The position numbers and the translations under genes were made by a program. Below are positions 50,774 to 59,795 of a stretch of 64,000 nucleotides of DNA, in pieces. The stretch's first letter is position 1, and the number at the start of each line of letters is the position of its first letter. The notes below the pieces were generated by a model, which worked only from the letters and a program-made list of their open reading frames with translations, did no database searches and had not been told where the DNA came from. This stretch comes from Phytophthora colocasiae (lineage: Eukaryota; Oomycota; Peronosporomycetes; Peronosporales; Peronosporaceae), in contig JAGKQI010000021.1 in NCBI GenBank assembly GCA_018806915.1, forward strand, positions 1 through 64,000, given 5' to 3'.

Positions 50774-51880
50774 TTACAGGATCGTGCTTCCGCCGGCAGG
50801 CGTACGCTTAATCTCAATGTGGATGTTCTCGCTGTCACCCGGGGTCGCGAGAGCGGCATCGGCGTCACGAGCCTTCTTCATACGCGAAGCGGCGGTACCG
50901 ACCGCGGCCACAGCAGCCACCGTGGCGACAAGGGCAACGGCAATGGTGCCGCCGTTGTTACCAGTCTCGGGGTTATTGTCACCGGATTTAGTGTTAGTCT
51001 GCTGGGCGGTCTGTTCGATGTTGTCGCTGCCCGATTCCTCGGTGGTCGAGGCCGATTCAGCCTTCGAAGCCGAGCTGTCCACACTGGTCGACGTGGTGGC
51101 GGCGGGGGTAGCCTCAGGCGCCTTCGTGGACGGGGTTGTGGCAGCAGGGGTCACGGCAGGGGTTGACGTCGTAACGGCCGGGGTAGCGGCAGGAGCCTCC
51201 GTCTCCTCAGTGGGGAAGTTCGGGTTGCAGTCCGAAGTGTGCGAGCCCTGCTCACCCGTAGGGGTCGTTGGGGTCGAAGCAGCGGGGGTAGCGACCGGAG
51301 CCTTAGTACCGGTCGATCCCTCCTCATCCGTCGGCGTGGTAGGAGCCGGCGTCACCACAGGCGCTTTAGTGCCGGTCGTAGGCACCGAAGGGGTGGTGAT
51401 AGCAGGGGTAGTCGAAGGCGTCGTGGTCGTAGCAGCCGGCGTTGCAACGGGCGCCTTGGTGCCGGTCGTGGGGACCGACGGTGTCGTGATAGCGGGGGTA
51501 GTCGACGGAGTCGTGGTCGTAGCGGCAGGGGTAGCAACCGGGGCTTCCGTTTCTGGAGCAGGCGTAGTAGCCGCGGGGGTAGCGACCGGGGCGGGTGTCG
51601 TAGCCGCAGGGGTTGCGACCGGAGCCGGCGTAGTAGCCATAGGGGTAACTGGAGCAGGCGTCGTCGCGGCAGGCGTGACAGCCGGAGCGGTGGTGGCCGG
51701 CACCGTCGTGGTGGGGGTCTGCGTGGTCACAACGGGCGCCTTGGTGCCCGTCGTAGTGTACGAGTCGTCCTGGTTGCCGCCGGTCGTCGGGGTGAACGAT
51801 CCGCCCTGCTGCAGGGCCAACGCTTCGTTGGAGAGTACGGCCACCAGCACGGCCGTGCAGACAGCTAACTTACGGAACAT
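50774..51880 (-). CDS. Mucin-like type I membrane protein
   Basis: 368 aa. Signal peptide (KLAVCTAVLVAVLSNEALA), then a Thr/Pro/Ala-rich extracellular region. It includes two copies of a ~30-residue unit (VATPAATTTTPSTTPAITTP, SVPTTGTKAP) and many TTPAPV units, likely heavily O-glycosylated. A short acidic Ser/Asn-rich stem follows, then a transmembrane helix (IAVALVATVAAVAAVGTAAS), a basic stop (RMKKAR) and a short tail ending GGSTIL. It resembles the mucin-like surface proteins described from Phytophthora cysts in composition only. It lies between two anchored GH6 genes on the same strand, so a shared surface role is possible. Confidence 0.85.
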   Translation of the reverse strand: MFRKLAVCTAVLVAVLSNEALALQQGGSFTPTTGGNQDDSYTTTGTKAPVVTTQTPTTTVPATTAPAVTPAATTPAPVTPMATTPAPVATPAATTPAPVATPAATTPAPETEAPVATPAATTTTPSTTPAITTPSVPTTGTKAPVATPAATTTTPSTTPAITTPSVPTTGTKAPVVTPAPTTPTDEEGSTGTKAPVATPAASTPTTPTGEQGSHTSDCNPNFPTEETEAPAATPAVTTSTPAVTPAATTPSTKAPEATPAATTSTSVDSSASKAESASTTEESGSDNIEQTAQQTNTKSGDNNPETGNNGGTIAVALVATVAAVAAVGTAASRMKKARDADAALATPGDSENIHIEIKRTPAGGSTIL

Positions 51881-52865
51881 CTTTGCTGTCGAGGTCTTTT
51901 TCGAGTCTGCCGCTGGAGCTGCTTCCCGACATCGCCGTAGGGAGCGGCACCGATCAGCCGAGCCGTGTCAATTGCGTGGTCTGCAGAGGCGGGTTCGGTA
52001 AAAGTGCGGGAAGCCCAGTCTTTATTGCGTTATGCACCTTCTTAGATCGCCTCAACGCTGCGACGGTCGCCGTTCGTAATTGACATGTGGAGGAGATCCG
52101 GCTAAAGACGCCCACATCTCGAGCTCTGCACGCTGGGGCAACGTGTATTGTTCCCGTGTTTTTATTCCTTGAGCCGCTGCGTTGGCAATGTCATTGCTGC
52201 CAGCAATGCTTCAATGCGAAGCATGAGACGTTGCCCGCGTACCATCGAACTGGCTGAATTTCAGCGCCAACATCGCCCATGTGGTGCTGCCGTGCGTCCA
52301 CCTTGCCATTATGAAATCTGCGCATGCAAGTCCACACTCGAGGCTTGAACTTCCGGCGTCTTGGCCTGCACGACTTGGTCCCTCTGCACTGGCGTACGTT
52401 CGCTAGCACCTCGCTTCGAACAGCGTAGCATCATGCTACGTTCTCTAGCTCGAACATCGAAGCCGCACCCGGATAGCGTGCGAGCTGTCATACTTCTAGC
52501 TCGCACAGGTTTGTCTCGAAACGAAAAGCATTCTGTACCCAACACTGTCGTCCTCCGCATTCGATCCTTCTCAACGAGCTCACGACCATGGATCATTTTG
52601 TTCGCGGTTTGTCGGTTTTCAGTTTCTCGGTGAAAACTTTTCACCGAGAAACTGTGCTGTCAGCTCTTGCTCGAATGAGTCAGGACTTGACGCTTGTTGC
52701 TCATTCATAAGATCGCTATCTTTACAGTATCTTGGCGGCTGGCTAAACGGAAGCTAAACAAATTTGATGCACCGACACTGATAAGATTCAATGCGATATA
52801 TTGTCAGTACCCGCTGATCAGCAGGTCAATGTACGTGGCAGGATTGCCATCTCTGTCAGATCCAG
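51881..52865. other. Intergenic, contains a 35-bp palindrome
   Basis: No coding sequence recognised on either strand. The only notable structure is the near-perfect palindrome at 52,620-52,654. Confidence 0.5.
52620..52654. repeat. Near-perfect 35-bp palindrome
   Basis: Arms of 17 bp (CAGTTTCTCGGTGAAAA and its complement) around a single C. It lies about 210 bp past the 3' end of GH6-F. It could form a cruciform or bind a dimeric protein. It could also be a short MITE remnant. Confidence 0.85.
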
Positions 52866-53951
52866 CTAACGTATGACCAGGCAAAGCGTACTGAGCACAG
52901 TAATAACCCATGCAATTGATACCTGCCCAGCAGTACCAGAAGTCTCAGCGTTCGGGTCGTATATAGTCGCCATACTCTGCGTGTTGACAAAGTATCCTTG
53001 GTTCCAAAGTTTAATGAAATGGTCGTTGAAGAACTCACCGGCCGGAGGTCCACGCATCGCGTCTGCTGATTGATCAACGCACGTTCCATCACTATCTCCT
53101 GGAGGCTTCACGTACAGCCAGTAGTCAATGTTGCCCAGGTCGGTGATGTTCGTAGGCGGCGCCCCAATTCCTGCTTTCCTCACGTTGCACCACTCTGGGC
53201 TTGATGCATTGGCGAACTCTTGGAAATTCCTCGAGCTATCGATCACGCAGTGCATGTCTGTAGATTGCACGGCTGTCTGGAAATTCGTACAGAGGTCAGC
53301 GATCTGTGTGGTGGAGCGATAGTTCGACGTGTTGAGTGCGATCCCCTTAACACGGACACTTTGAGCGAGTTCCTTGACAATCCGAGCCACGATATCCGCC
53401 CAATCCGAGCGCTCCAACGTCCAAAAGCCAACGTCAAGGTATATTTCAGCGTTCGGGTTCTCCGACAACAGTGAGATCGCAGTGGTCAGATTGCTCTGGT
53501 ATCCGAATTCCACTGCGCAGCCTTCGTTAGCGAGCAACCCCACAGCATCCGGCTCCAATACGTAGAGAACCTTGCGTACCCCTACTAGAGCTGTCAAATT
53601 AGTGATGAACTCTTCGTAGTCTTCTCCTGTCTTCACCGTGCTATTCCCGTTGGAGTACCCTGCGCTACAGTCCTTGTTGGGCAATCCGTAGACCACCACA
53701 CTCAATCTCGAAGACTCTGGACACGCTGCGAGGAGATCCACTGCTGTCTGCGTTGCGTTACCGTTGACATCACGATCCGAGTACCAAGTGGCGATACCCA
53801 ATGTCTCGAGATGGTTTAGCGCGAACGCAGAGTCCGGGTAAGCCACTTTTGCGTCGGCGTACGTGACGGGTGGGAGTGAGCAGAGCGTATCGGCGCCGCG
53901 CGTTATGCTGCATACCAAACCAAATAGTACCAGGAAGAACAGCTTCGACAT
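52866..53951 (-). CDS. GH6-F: GH6 enzyme with GPI-type C-terminus
   Basis: 361 aa from ATG 53,951, chosen because the signal peptide begins MSKLFFLVLFGLVCSITRGA; an upstream in-frame ATG exists at 53,978. Mature start DTLCSLPP, as in GH6-E. Motifs: TWYSDR, VVYGLPNKDCSAGYSNGN, YVLEPDAVGLL, EIYLDVGFW, LNTSNYRS, EWCNV, LYVKPPGDSDGTC. The long Ser/Thr tail is missing. The protein ends soon after the catalytic module with small residues (ETSGTAG) and a hydrophobic end (SIAWVITVLSTLCLVIR), typical of a GPI-anchor signal. It is the shortest paralogue. No intron, unlike GH6-E. Confidence 0.92.
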   Translation of the reverse strand: MSKLFFLVLFGLVCSITRGADTLCSLPPVTYADAKVAYPDSAFALNHLETLGIATWYSDRDVNGNATQTAVDLLAACPESSRLSVVVYGLPNKDCSAGYSNGNSTVKTGEDYEEFITNLTALVGVRKVLYVLEPDAVGLLANEGCAVEFGYQSNLTTAISLLSENPNAEIYLDVGFWTLERSDWADIVARIVKELAQSVRVKGIALNTSNYRSTTQIADLCTNFQTAVQSTDMHCVIDSSRNFQEFANASSPEWCNVRKAGIGAPPTNITDLGNIDYWLYVKPPGDSDGTCVDQSADAMRGPPAGEFFNDHFIKLWNQGYFVNTQSMATIYDPNAETSGTAGQVSIAWVITVLSTLCLVIR

Positions 53952-54464
53952 GGTCGCGTCAAACATGTAGGGGAACAAGGAAGAGCTCTGGCGCTGCTTG
54001 GGAACTGGTCAACGGAGACGATTGATGACGGCGACTGCTGGCTAACGATGTGCCGACAATTCGTCAATGCACACTCTATGACAACCTAGAATGTAGCCAT
54101 GTCAACGACGATCAGATCTTTTGCTGCTCGAAAGCTGAAGCAAGTTGTAGTAGTGGCTACAACTATAGTCAATATGCGGATCGACAGTAACAAAACAGAC
54201 AATCTGAGGTAGTTTGCCAGTCAGACACGTTCTGTTCACGCTCTCCACTTATACGAGCTCTACTGCGTAGTGTATAGTTTGATGCACGGACTTTAGTTTG
54301 CTGCCGATAATGCTTTTTGAAAAGGGTTTCTCACGAAAACTTGCAACTTATTTAAGAGGCGCAAAAAGCAATCCTACTATCAAGTTTGTTCCTGCTCTCA
54401 AACCGAACTCGTTTACCACTCCGTTTTGTGTCGCGTGCTCGTCGCGTACCGCTCGATTTCGCAG
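53952..54464. other. Intergenic with relic sequence
   Basis: No complete gene. From about 54,300 the minus strand continues the relic described next (RNRAVRDEHATQNGVVNEFG) after a stop. Confidence 0.35.
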
Positions 54465-54686
54465 CTACCGGTATTGGTTCAGGTTGGGCGATTTTAATTC
54501 ATCTGTAGCGAAGTATACGCGAACAGGTTCCATGCTATCAGTGACACCTGCAAATTGTTCAGGTCTACGGGATCCCAAGGATGTTGATGCTTCGGCGGTA
54601 ATGGCAGGGATAGACCTGCAATCACGTCCCAATGAAGGCGCTTTCCAAATACCAGTCGTTTGACTTATTCTAAATAATTGCCCCAT
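54465..54686 (-). pseudogene. Unidentified protein relic
   Basis: A minus-strand frame (MGQLFRISQTTGIWKAPSLG, AGVTDSMEPVRVYFATDELK) that reads on past a TAG stop into further protein-like sequence to ~54,345. No family recognised. It may be a transposon or host gene fragment. Confidence 0.3.
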
Positions 54687-55290
54687 ACAAATTCGACCGC
54701 GAGTCTCTCACTCATTTTCTGTGTCATCCAGGGTTTGGTAATTTTCCGTAACTATTGCCGATATTGGCAATATCATATTGCCATAATTTATTGCTCCTCA
54801 ACCCCAATAACATGCAATTTTTTTACACAGGTCAATCTTGGCTATAGCCAAATGTCGTTGACATGTGTGGTTGTTTTGGCAATGGATGATAGCGAGAACT
54901 ATCGCCAAACGGGTGGTGTGGCCATGTTTGCACACAGGGCACACGGGTTATTACAGTTGCTTGTCATTTCCTAACTGAAATATATTATATCTGTGTTGTA
55001 TGTATGATGTCGAGGAATTCGGACTATGACTTGTGTGTGTTGGTTGGAGAGGTTGGACGCGGTGGGAGGGTTCTCGAGGTAACCCCTCCTGAATCCAGGC
55101 GCATCGACAGCAACCAACTCGTTCAAAAACTCATGAGAAAAGACGACATAGTGTCACATATTCATGTGACCTACTGACTTGGTTGACATTGTCGAAAAAA
55201 TTGGCAATAACTCAATTATTTATTGGCTTGGATGAAGGCCTCCAATCCGTATGATATTGTATTTTTCCTATCCCTGGTGTCATCAGCAAG
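54687..55290. other. Intergenic, no gene recognised
   Basis: A+T-rich, only short frames. TTGCCGATATTGGCAATATC-like palindromic runs occur near 54,760. Confidence 0.4.
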
Positions 55291-56084
55291 TCACGCTGTT
55301 TTTTTTCTGGGATCCAGAAGAATTGACGGGATCAATGTCCACGCCCTTACAGTTCTTAGGCAGTGGCTCCATTCGCTCGAATCGCTCTTCGATTCGCGTC
55401 TGGACCTCGGGTGCATCCTTCCAGTATCGGACGATATTTCAGGCGTGGGTTTTAGCTTCTCGGGTGTTTCACTTGATGATTGCGAGTTTTGCTTCGATCT
55501 CTCTTCAAATTGGTTTAAAGACCATCCGTCGGACCATTTCATTCGGCTGGAAAATCATCGCTATCAGCAGCAGCAGCAGAATCCGTTTCAGCATCGTCAG
55601 CCTCAATGTTAGCTGAACTACCTGCTGGGAAGTTGCTTGTATCTGCCTCGAATCGATACAACTGATCTGGAGAAAACGCTGATGGAGGTGAGTTGCCTCC
55701 CTCCATCTCCTGGTGGTCCGGTTGGATGGGGGTCACGGTAAGAAGGCGATTCTTACCTCCTTGGGTGTCAGTTTGAGCACCTGTGGCCTCTTCGTCCCGA
55801 GCTTTTTCCACATCGTGTTGCTTTCTCGCGTATTCAATTATGCCGATTATCATGGTATTCGCGCTTGAATTCGCATCGAGAAAAAAACTCCAGAATTGCT
55901 TTTTCAAAGCCTTAAAGAGGCCGCACATTACCGAGTTCCTTTGGAAACGGCGGCCGTGGCGACCTTTATCATTTGCTGAAAGTGCTGGGCCACCTCTGTA
56001 GACATTAGATGTGGTGTAGCGAGGAACTCGACAAACTCCGTGAGTTTTTCGATTCCGGCAAGGTGGCTCGTTGCTTATCCGCAC
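55291..56084 (-). pseudogene. Unidentified degraded gene
   Basis: The minus strand from 56,084 to 55,539 is a 181-codon frame rich in Asp/Ser/Ala at its end. A shifted frame continues with NEMVRRMVFKPI, REIEAKLAIIK, NTREAKTHA, NIVRYWKDAPEVQTRIEERF and EPLPKNCKGVDIDPVNSSGS. These blocks are separated by three TGA codons. The helix-rich blocks look like one former protein. No family recognised. Confidence 0.35.
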
Positions 56085-56182
56085 AAGTCTTTGTTTCCTT
56101 GATCCATTTGACCACTGATCTTATTGGTATGATCATATCCATGGCTGGTATGGTAGGTGAGGCACGACGTTACCACAAGTGA
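56009..56182 (+). CDS. Short hypothetical frame
   Basis: 57 codons from ATG 56,009 with protein-like content (CSEELDKLREFFDSGKVARC, LSAQVFVSLIHLTTDLIGMI). It overlaps the relic on the other strand. It may be a fragment of a larger plus-strand gene broken upstream by a stop. No function assigned. Confidence 0.25.
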   Translation: MWCSEELDKLREFFDSGKVARCLSAQVFVSLIHLTTDLIGMIISMAGMVGEARRYHK

Positions 56183-56711
56183 GGAAGACTGAAAGCGAGA
56201 CGATGTGCAGGCAAAAAATGATAGTATCATGTTAAGATGTACTGGCATGCATGCATGATAGTCTAACACCAATAAAGACACTGTACCAAAAGCAGTGCGG
56301 GCTCTGGAATGACGAATACGGATGGCAAAAAAGCGAGTACATGTATCTTGTGAGTAGAGGTATCTTGAGGTACATCGTATTAAAAAAAATGCTGATGCTT
56401 CGTAAGCTGATACATGTACAGTCGAATTGAGAACGGCGGGCTCAGAATTGCATAGACTGTATTAAGAGCTGGCAGGAATTACTCTAAAATGCCAGTTGCG
56501 TGAGATTTTGGAATAGCACCCTCAAAATATGAGGATAATTGTTAGAGCGACGAACTGTGCAGCTCTCATCGACGAAGTGGATCTGTTGAATTTTGAATTC
56601 CGGTTCTTTCTTAGTTAGATGTACTCTACTCAGCTCTGGTCTGCATCTGTGATCCTGCTCGTTTCGACTCCCTCTTGGATGACCTTGGCCTAACCAGAGC
56701 AGGATCGTAAC
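56183..56711. other. Intergenic before Gypsy-3
   Basis: No gene recognised. Confidence 0.45.
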
Positions 56712-57234
56712 TGTAACGGTTAGATGGTTTCTCGCTAGCAGTGTCCCGTATCCGGGATTGAAGGGGTTAATCCAGCGGTGTTGGACCCCGGTCGGGCTAC
56801 GAAAAGACCCAAGCGGCCTCGGCGTCTGGGTGACTCTGGCCAAGGTACCGCCCCAATGGTACTCGGTCTTCGAGGAGGCGACTTCCCGCAATGATGGCGC
56901 TAGGAGGCGACGTGGAGGTCCAAGGTTGGAGTTAAGTGAGACTGAGCTCCTTGCGAAGCGGAACTGCAAGGACGGAGGGCATGTCGACGGTGCCCGGTGA
57001 GTATGAGAGGTGAGGTGTCACCCCCAAGGGCGTGGTACCATACTGCGCTTTTCATTTTTTTTAGTTAGTTACGAATTTCCCTAGTCAAGTGAAGAACAAG
57101 AACAAGAAATCTACGTTTATTACATTTACCTGAAGACTTACACCTTTCTCTTCCTACTCTACTCTAGACCCCGCCCAGGACCGTACTCATCTAACAGCCA
57201 CAGGTACCGACCCCGACAAGGGAGGTGCGTGACA
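56712..57234 (+). repeat. Gypsy-3 5' LTR
   Basis: Inferred as 523 bp from TGTAACGG to GTGCGTGACA. The boundaries rest on the TG/CA ends and on the PBS that follows; the second LTR is outside the window. Confidence 0.7.
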
Positions 57235-57236
57235 TT

Positions 57237-57254
57237 TGGTGGAGAAGCAGGGTA
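57237..57254 (+). other. Gypsy-3 primer binding site
   Basis: TGGTGGAGAAGCAGGGTA begins two bases after the LTR end, the normal position of a tRNA-primed PBS. The tRNA was not identified. Confidence 0.65.
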
Positions 57255-57517
57255 CCTGTTTGCTGGAGAAGGTCTCCGTCGGGAAGTAAGAGGAGCAAGG
57301 AAGAACTCCAAGAAGAGGCTAGCAACTCCAGGAGGCGGAACGGTTCCGCCGGGTTGCGAACGCGTAAGAACCGACCAGACCAGTGCCCGAGAACGGTAGC
57401 AGAGGCTACTGAGGACCAAGTGCTGTGCGCTACTTATTAGAGTATATTCCCTGGGTGGGATCTAGGCTCTACAAAGAAGACGAGAAGCTCCTGGAAGACT
57501 ATATCGCGGAGGCGAAG

Positions 57518-59536
57518 ATGGAGTCGATAGGACCAGGAGAGGTCCAAAGCGTGGGTCAAGCGTTCCCCGCAGGAGCTGGGAACGGAAGCGAAGAGCGCTC
57601 CTGGGGTGCAAACACGCCTACGTCGCAGAGAAGCGTTCGAGGAGAACAGGGTGGGTCCCCAGACGTGACGACGGCGGCCGGCCTTAGCGCCGTGAGAACT
57701 AACGTGCTGCAGTGGGCGGCCGGAGCCGGAGGCGAACAAATGGTAGCGACGGGAAGACGCCCTGGTGGGGGTGCAAGTACTGCCTCGTCGAGGACGGGAA
57801 CGCCTCGAGAGAGGAACGCTTCGAGAACCGTTCCTCCCCGTCAAGATGACCCTTTCGAAATGAAGCCCCCCGCGACGCGATCGATGGAGAGTCCCCCAGG
57901 AGGTAGGCCACCGCAAGCGACCCTCTCACCTCGAAGCTACTACAACTTGATGGGATTCCTGCCTTCGGAGCAGACTGTGTCGAGCCAGACGTGGGCCGCC
58001 CCCAGAGAAGAGCGAACCGTTCCAGCCTCGTGGGCCCAGGGATACGCCAATCCCCCTACGCAAGCGTTCCCTGGAGGAGCGTTCCGACCGTCCATCCCTG
58101 CTTGGACTGGAACGAGCGAGCCAGTGGTGAGCGCCTCACGTTCCACGAGGACGCCTCAAACGAGAGGAGCCATTGCAAGTTACCGCAACGTCACGATGAA
58201 GGATTTCTCCAGTCCAGCGGACTATGGGTTGAAGGGACTGTTTTCGTCGCACGTTCAGGAGCCGCCGGCTACGCACGTGATAACTCCTGCGTACGTCGCC
58301 CAGAACCCAGCATCGACAAGTGTACCGAGAACGCTACCGCAGCATTACTCGACCACGGAGTCACAACCGTTCCTGACGGCCTCGCAAGCGTTGCCTGTAA
58401 CGCTTGCGTCGTCGGGGCAATTACCGGTACGTCCTGTAGGTGTGTCTGCTGGAACTCCGGTAGTCCCGCCGGTCGAGCAATTACGACAAGGAGTTCCGAT
58501 GCTACCGGGACATACCTCCTCCCTACAGCCTGCTATGACGAGTGCTCCATACTCTATCCGACCGTTCGGACCAGGAACGGTTCCTGCCTCCGTGCCGCGA
58601 GTAGATAACCGAGCTGGGAACGCTTATGGACAAGCCCCGCCCCAGTATGGATATTCCGCACCGCCGGGAAGGCCTCAACCTGCGCCTTTGGGAATGCCCA
58701 CGAGTATCAGGAACGCTATTCGGATGTTGCAACCGTACTATTCGGACGACTCTACTGCCGAGCGTGCAGGAAGCTTTTGGGAAACGTTCGAGCGTGCCAC
58801 GGAGGGTTTGGATGACACGCTTCGGCTGAGTGCGTTCCGTGAATGTTTGAAGGGCAAGACTGGAGAACAGTGGTGGGTGCATTCGCGTATCGACGACTTT
58901 GACACTCTTAAGACTCGTTTCTATAACCAGTTTATCTGCCAGACGCCTCAGCAGCGAATTGAACTTTTGAAGAAGACGACTCGGTCACGTGGGATGTCAG
59001 CCGAGGTTTGGGGAGACTTGATTTCAAGGTTGTGTGACGATGCTCGGTGCTATGACTCCGACATGAGATACCAATATTTCCTGTCGGGCTTACGCAATCG
59101 CGAGTGGAAGGCTACGCTTTCGAACGCTATAGTCGACTCGATTCCGCAAGCGGTAACAGTTCTACTTTATAAGAACATGCACATTCCTGTGGAGAATGAC
59201 GCTGACTTTGAAGACACTCCCCAGTCGAAGAGCTCTGAGAACGCGATGATGCAACAAATGCTCACGCTAATGCAACAGACGCAGCACATGTTGGCGCAGC
59301 AGCAGCAGCAGCAGTACGCTCAGACAAGCGTTCCTCCGAACGCTACACCGACGATTGCGGTGGCACATTACGAAGACCCCGCGTTAGGGCACGCTTCGAC
59401 GACCGTGGCGGCGGTGGCGCCTGAGACCCCCGTTAGAGGAATTCGCCAGGGCCCCGACATGCACACCCAAGAAGGTCAGGTCGTGTGTGGTCGCTGCCAT
59501 ACGCTAGGATGCAACCGACTCAGTTGCCGTCGATAA
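57518..59536 (+). CDS. Gypsy-3 Gag
   Basis: About 672 codons from ATG 57,518; the frame is open upstream without ATG. The N-terminal half is Ser/Pro/Ala/Arg-rich. The Gag core is at about residues 390-560 (AGSFWETFERATEGLDDTLR, GKTGEQWWVHSRIDDFDTLK, FYNQFICQTPQQRIELLKKT). A Gln-rich stretch follows, with a first Cys/His knuckle (CGRCHTLGCNRLSC). The frame stops at 59,534-59,536. The remaining knuckles are in the +1 frame, so a one-base frameshift (mutation, assembly error or programmed) occurs at about 59,530. Confidence 0.85.
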   Translation: MESIGPGEVQSVGQAFPAGAGNGSEERSWGANTPTSQRSVRGEQGGSPDVTTAAGLSAVRTNVLQWAAGAGGEQMVATGRRPGGGASTASSRTGTPRERNASRTVPPRQDDPFEMKPPATRSMESPPGGRPPQATLSPRSYYNLMGFLPSEQTVSSQTWAAPREERTVPASWAQGYANPPTQAFPGGAFRPSIPAWTGTSEPVVSASRSTRTPQTRGAIASYRNVTMKDFSSPADYGLKGLFSSHVQEPPATHVITPAYVAQNPASTSVPRTLPQHYSTTESQPFLTASQALPVTLASSGQLPVRPVGVSAGTPVVPPVEQLRQGVPMLPGHTSSLQPAMTSAPYSIRPFGPGTVPASVPRVDNRAGNAYGQAPPQYGYSAPPGRPQPAPLGMPTSIRNAIRMLQPYYSDDSTAERAGSFWETFERATEGLDDTLRLSAFRECLKGKTGEQWWVHSRIDDFDTLKTRFYNQFICQTPQQRIELLKKTTRSRGMSAEVWGDLISRLCDDARCYDSDMRYQYFLSGLRNREWKATLSNAIVDSIPQAVTVLLYKNMHIPVENDADFEDTPQSKSSENAMMQQMLTLMQQTQHMLAQQQQQQYAQTSVPPNATPTIAVAHYEDPALGHASTTVAAVAPETPVRGIRQGPDMHTQEGQVVCGRCHTLGCNRLSCRR

Positions 59537-59792
59537 CGCTGTCTGCTCGAATTGTCAGACAAAGGGACATGTCTACGTGGAGTGCGAGCAGCCCCGTGGA
59601 CAGAATCAATCGAACCGTTCTTCTCAGCAGGCCTCCAACCGTACTCAGAACGGTTATAAGCGTACCTGTTTCCTGTGCGATAGTCCTGACCATCGGGTGG
59701 CCAACTGCCCTACAAAGCTACTTCTCTCTCGACTCTCCGTCCAGGAGAAGGCCGGAGCCACGACAGGAGGGGACTCATCCGCGGGTCGCTAA
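59537..59792 (+). CDS. Gypsy-3 Gag C-terminus, zinc knuckles in shifted frame
   Basis: This frame continues Gag: CSNCQTKGHVYVEC and, 30 residues later, CFLCDSPDHRVANC, both CCHC-type. It ends GDSSAGR followed by TAA and directly by TGA. The pol frame then opens in the same phase from 59,796. So Gag and Pol are in one frame separated by a double stop. Confidence 0.75.
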
Positions 59793-59795
59793 TGA

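Noticed and set aside
50852..51600. Alternating purine/pyrimidine repeats as a CRISPR-like array
   Set aside because: They are degenerate coding repeats of the mucin-like gene, with no constant spacer-repeat pattern.
50784..52001. A 405-codon plus-strand frame rich in Val/Ala/Gly
   Set aside because: It is the mirror of the Thr/Pro-rich mucin-like gene on the minus strand; GC-rich third positions keep the opposite frame open. It has no signal or domain.
29154..54000. RxLR or Crinkler effector genes
   Set aside because: I looked for a signal peptide followed by RxLR...EER or LxLFLAK among the frames of the host island and found none.
55251..55616. Plus-strand frames of 121-129 codons
   Set aside because: The protein-like blocks are on the minus strand; the plus frames have mirrored composition and no domain.
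56484..56969. A 161-codon minus-strand frame over the Gypsy-3 LTR
   Set aside because: It crosses the LTR boundary at 56,712 and has no homology; the LTR assignment (TG start, PBS after the CA end) explains the region better.
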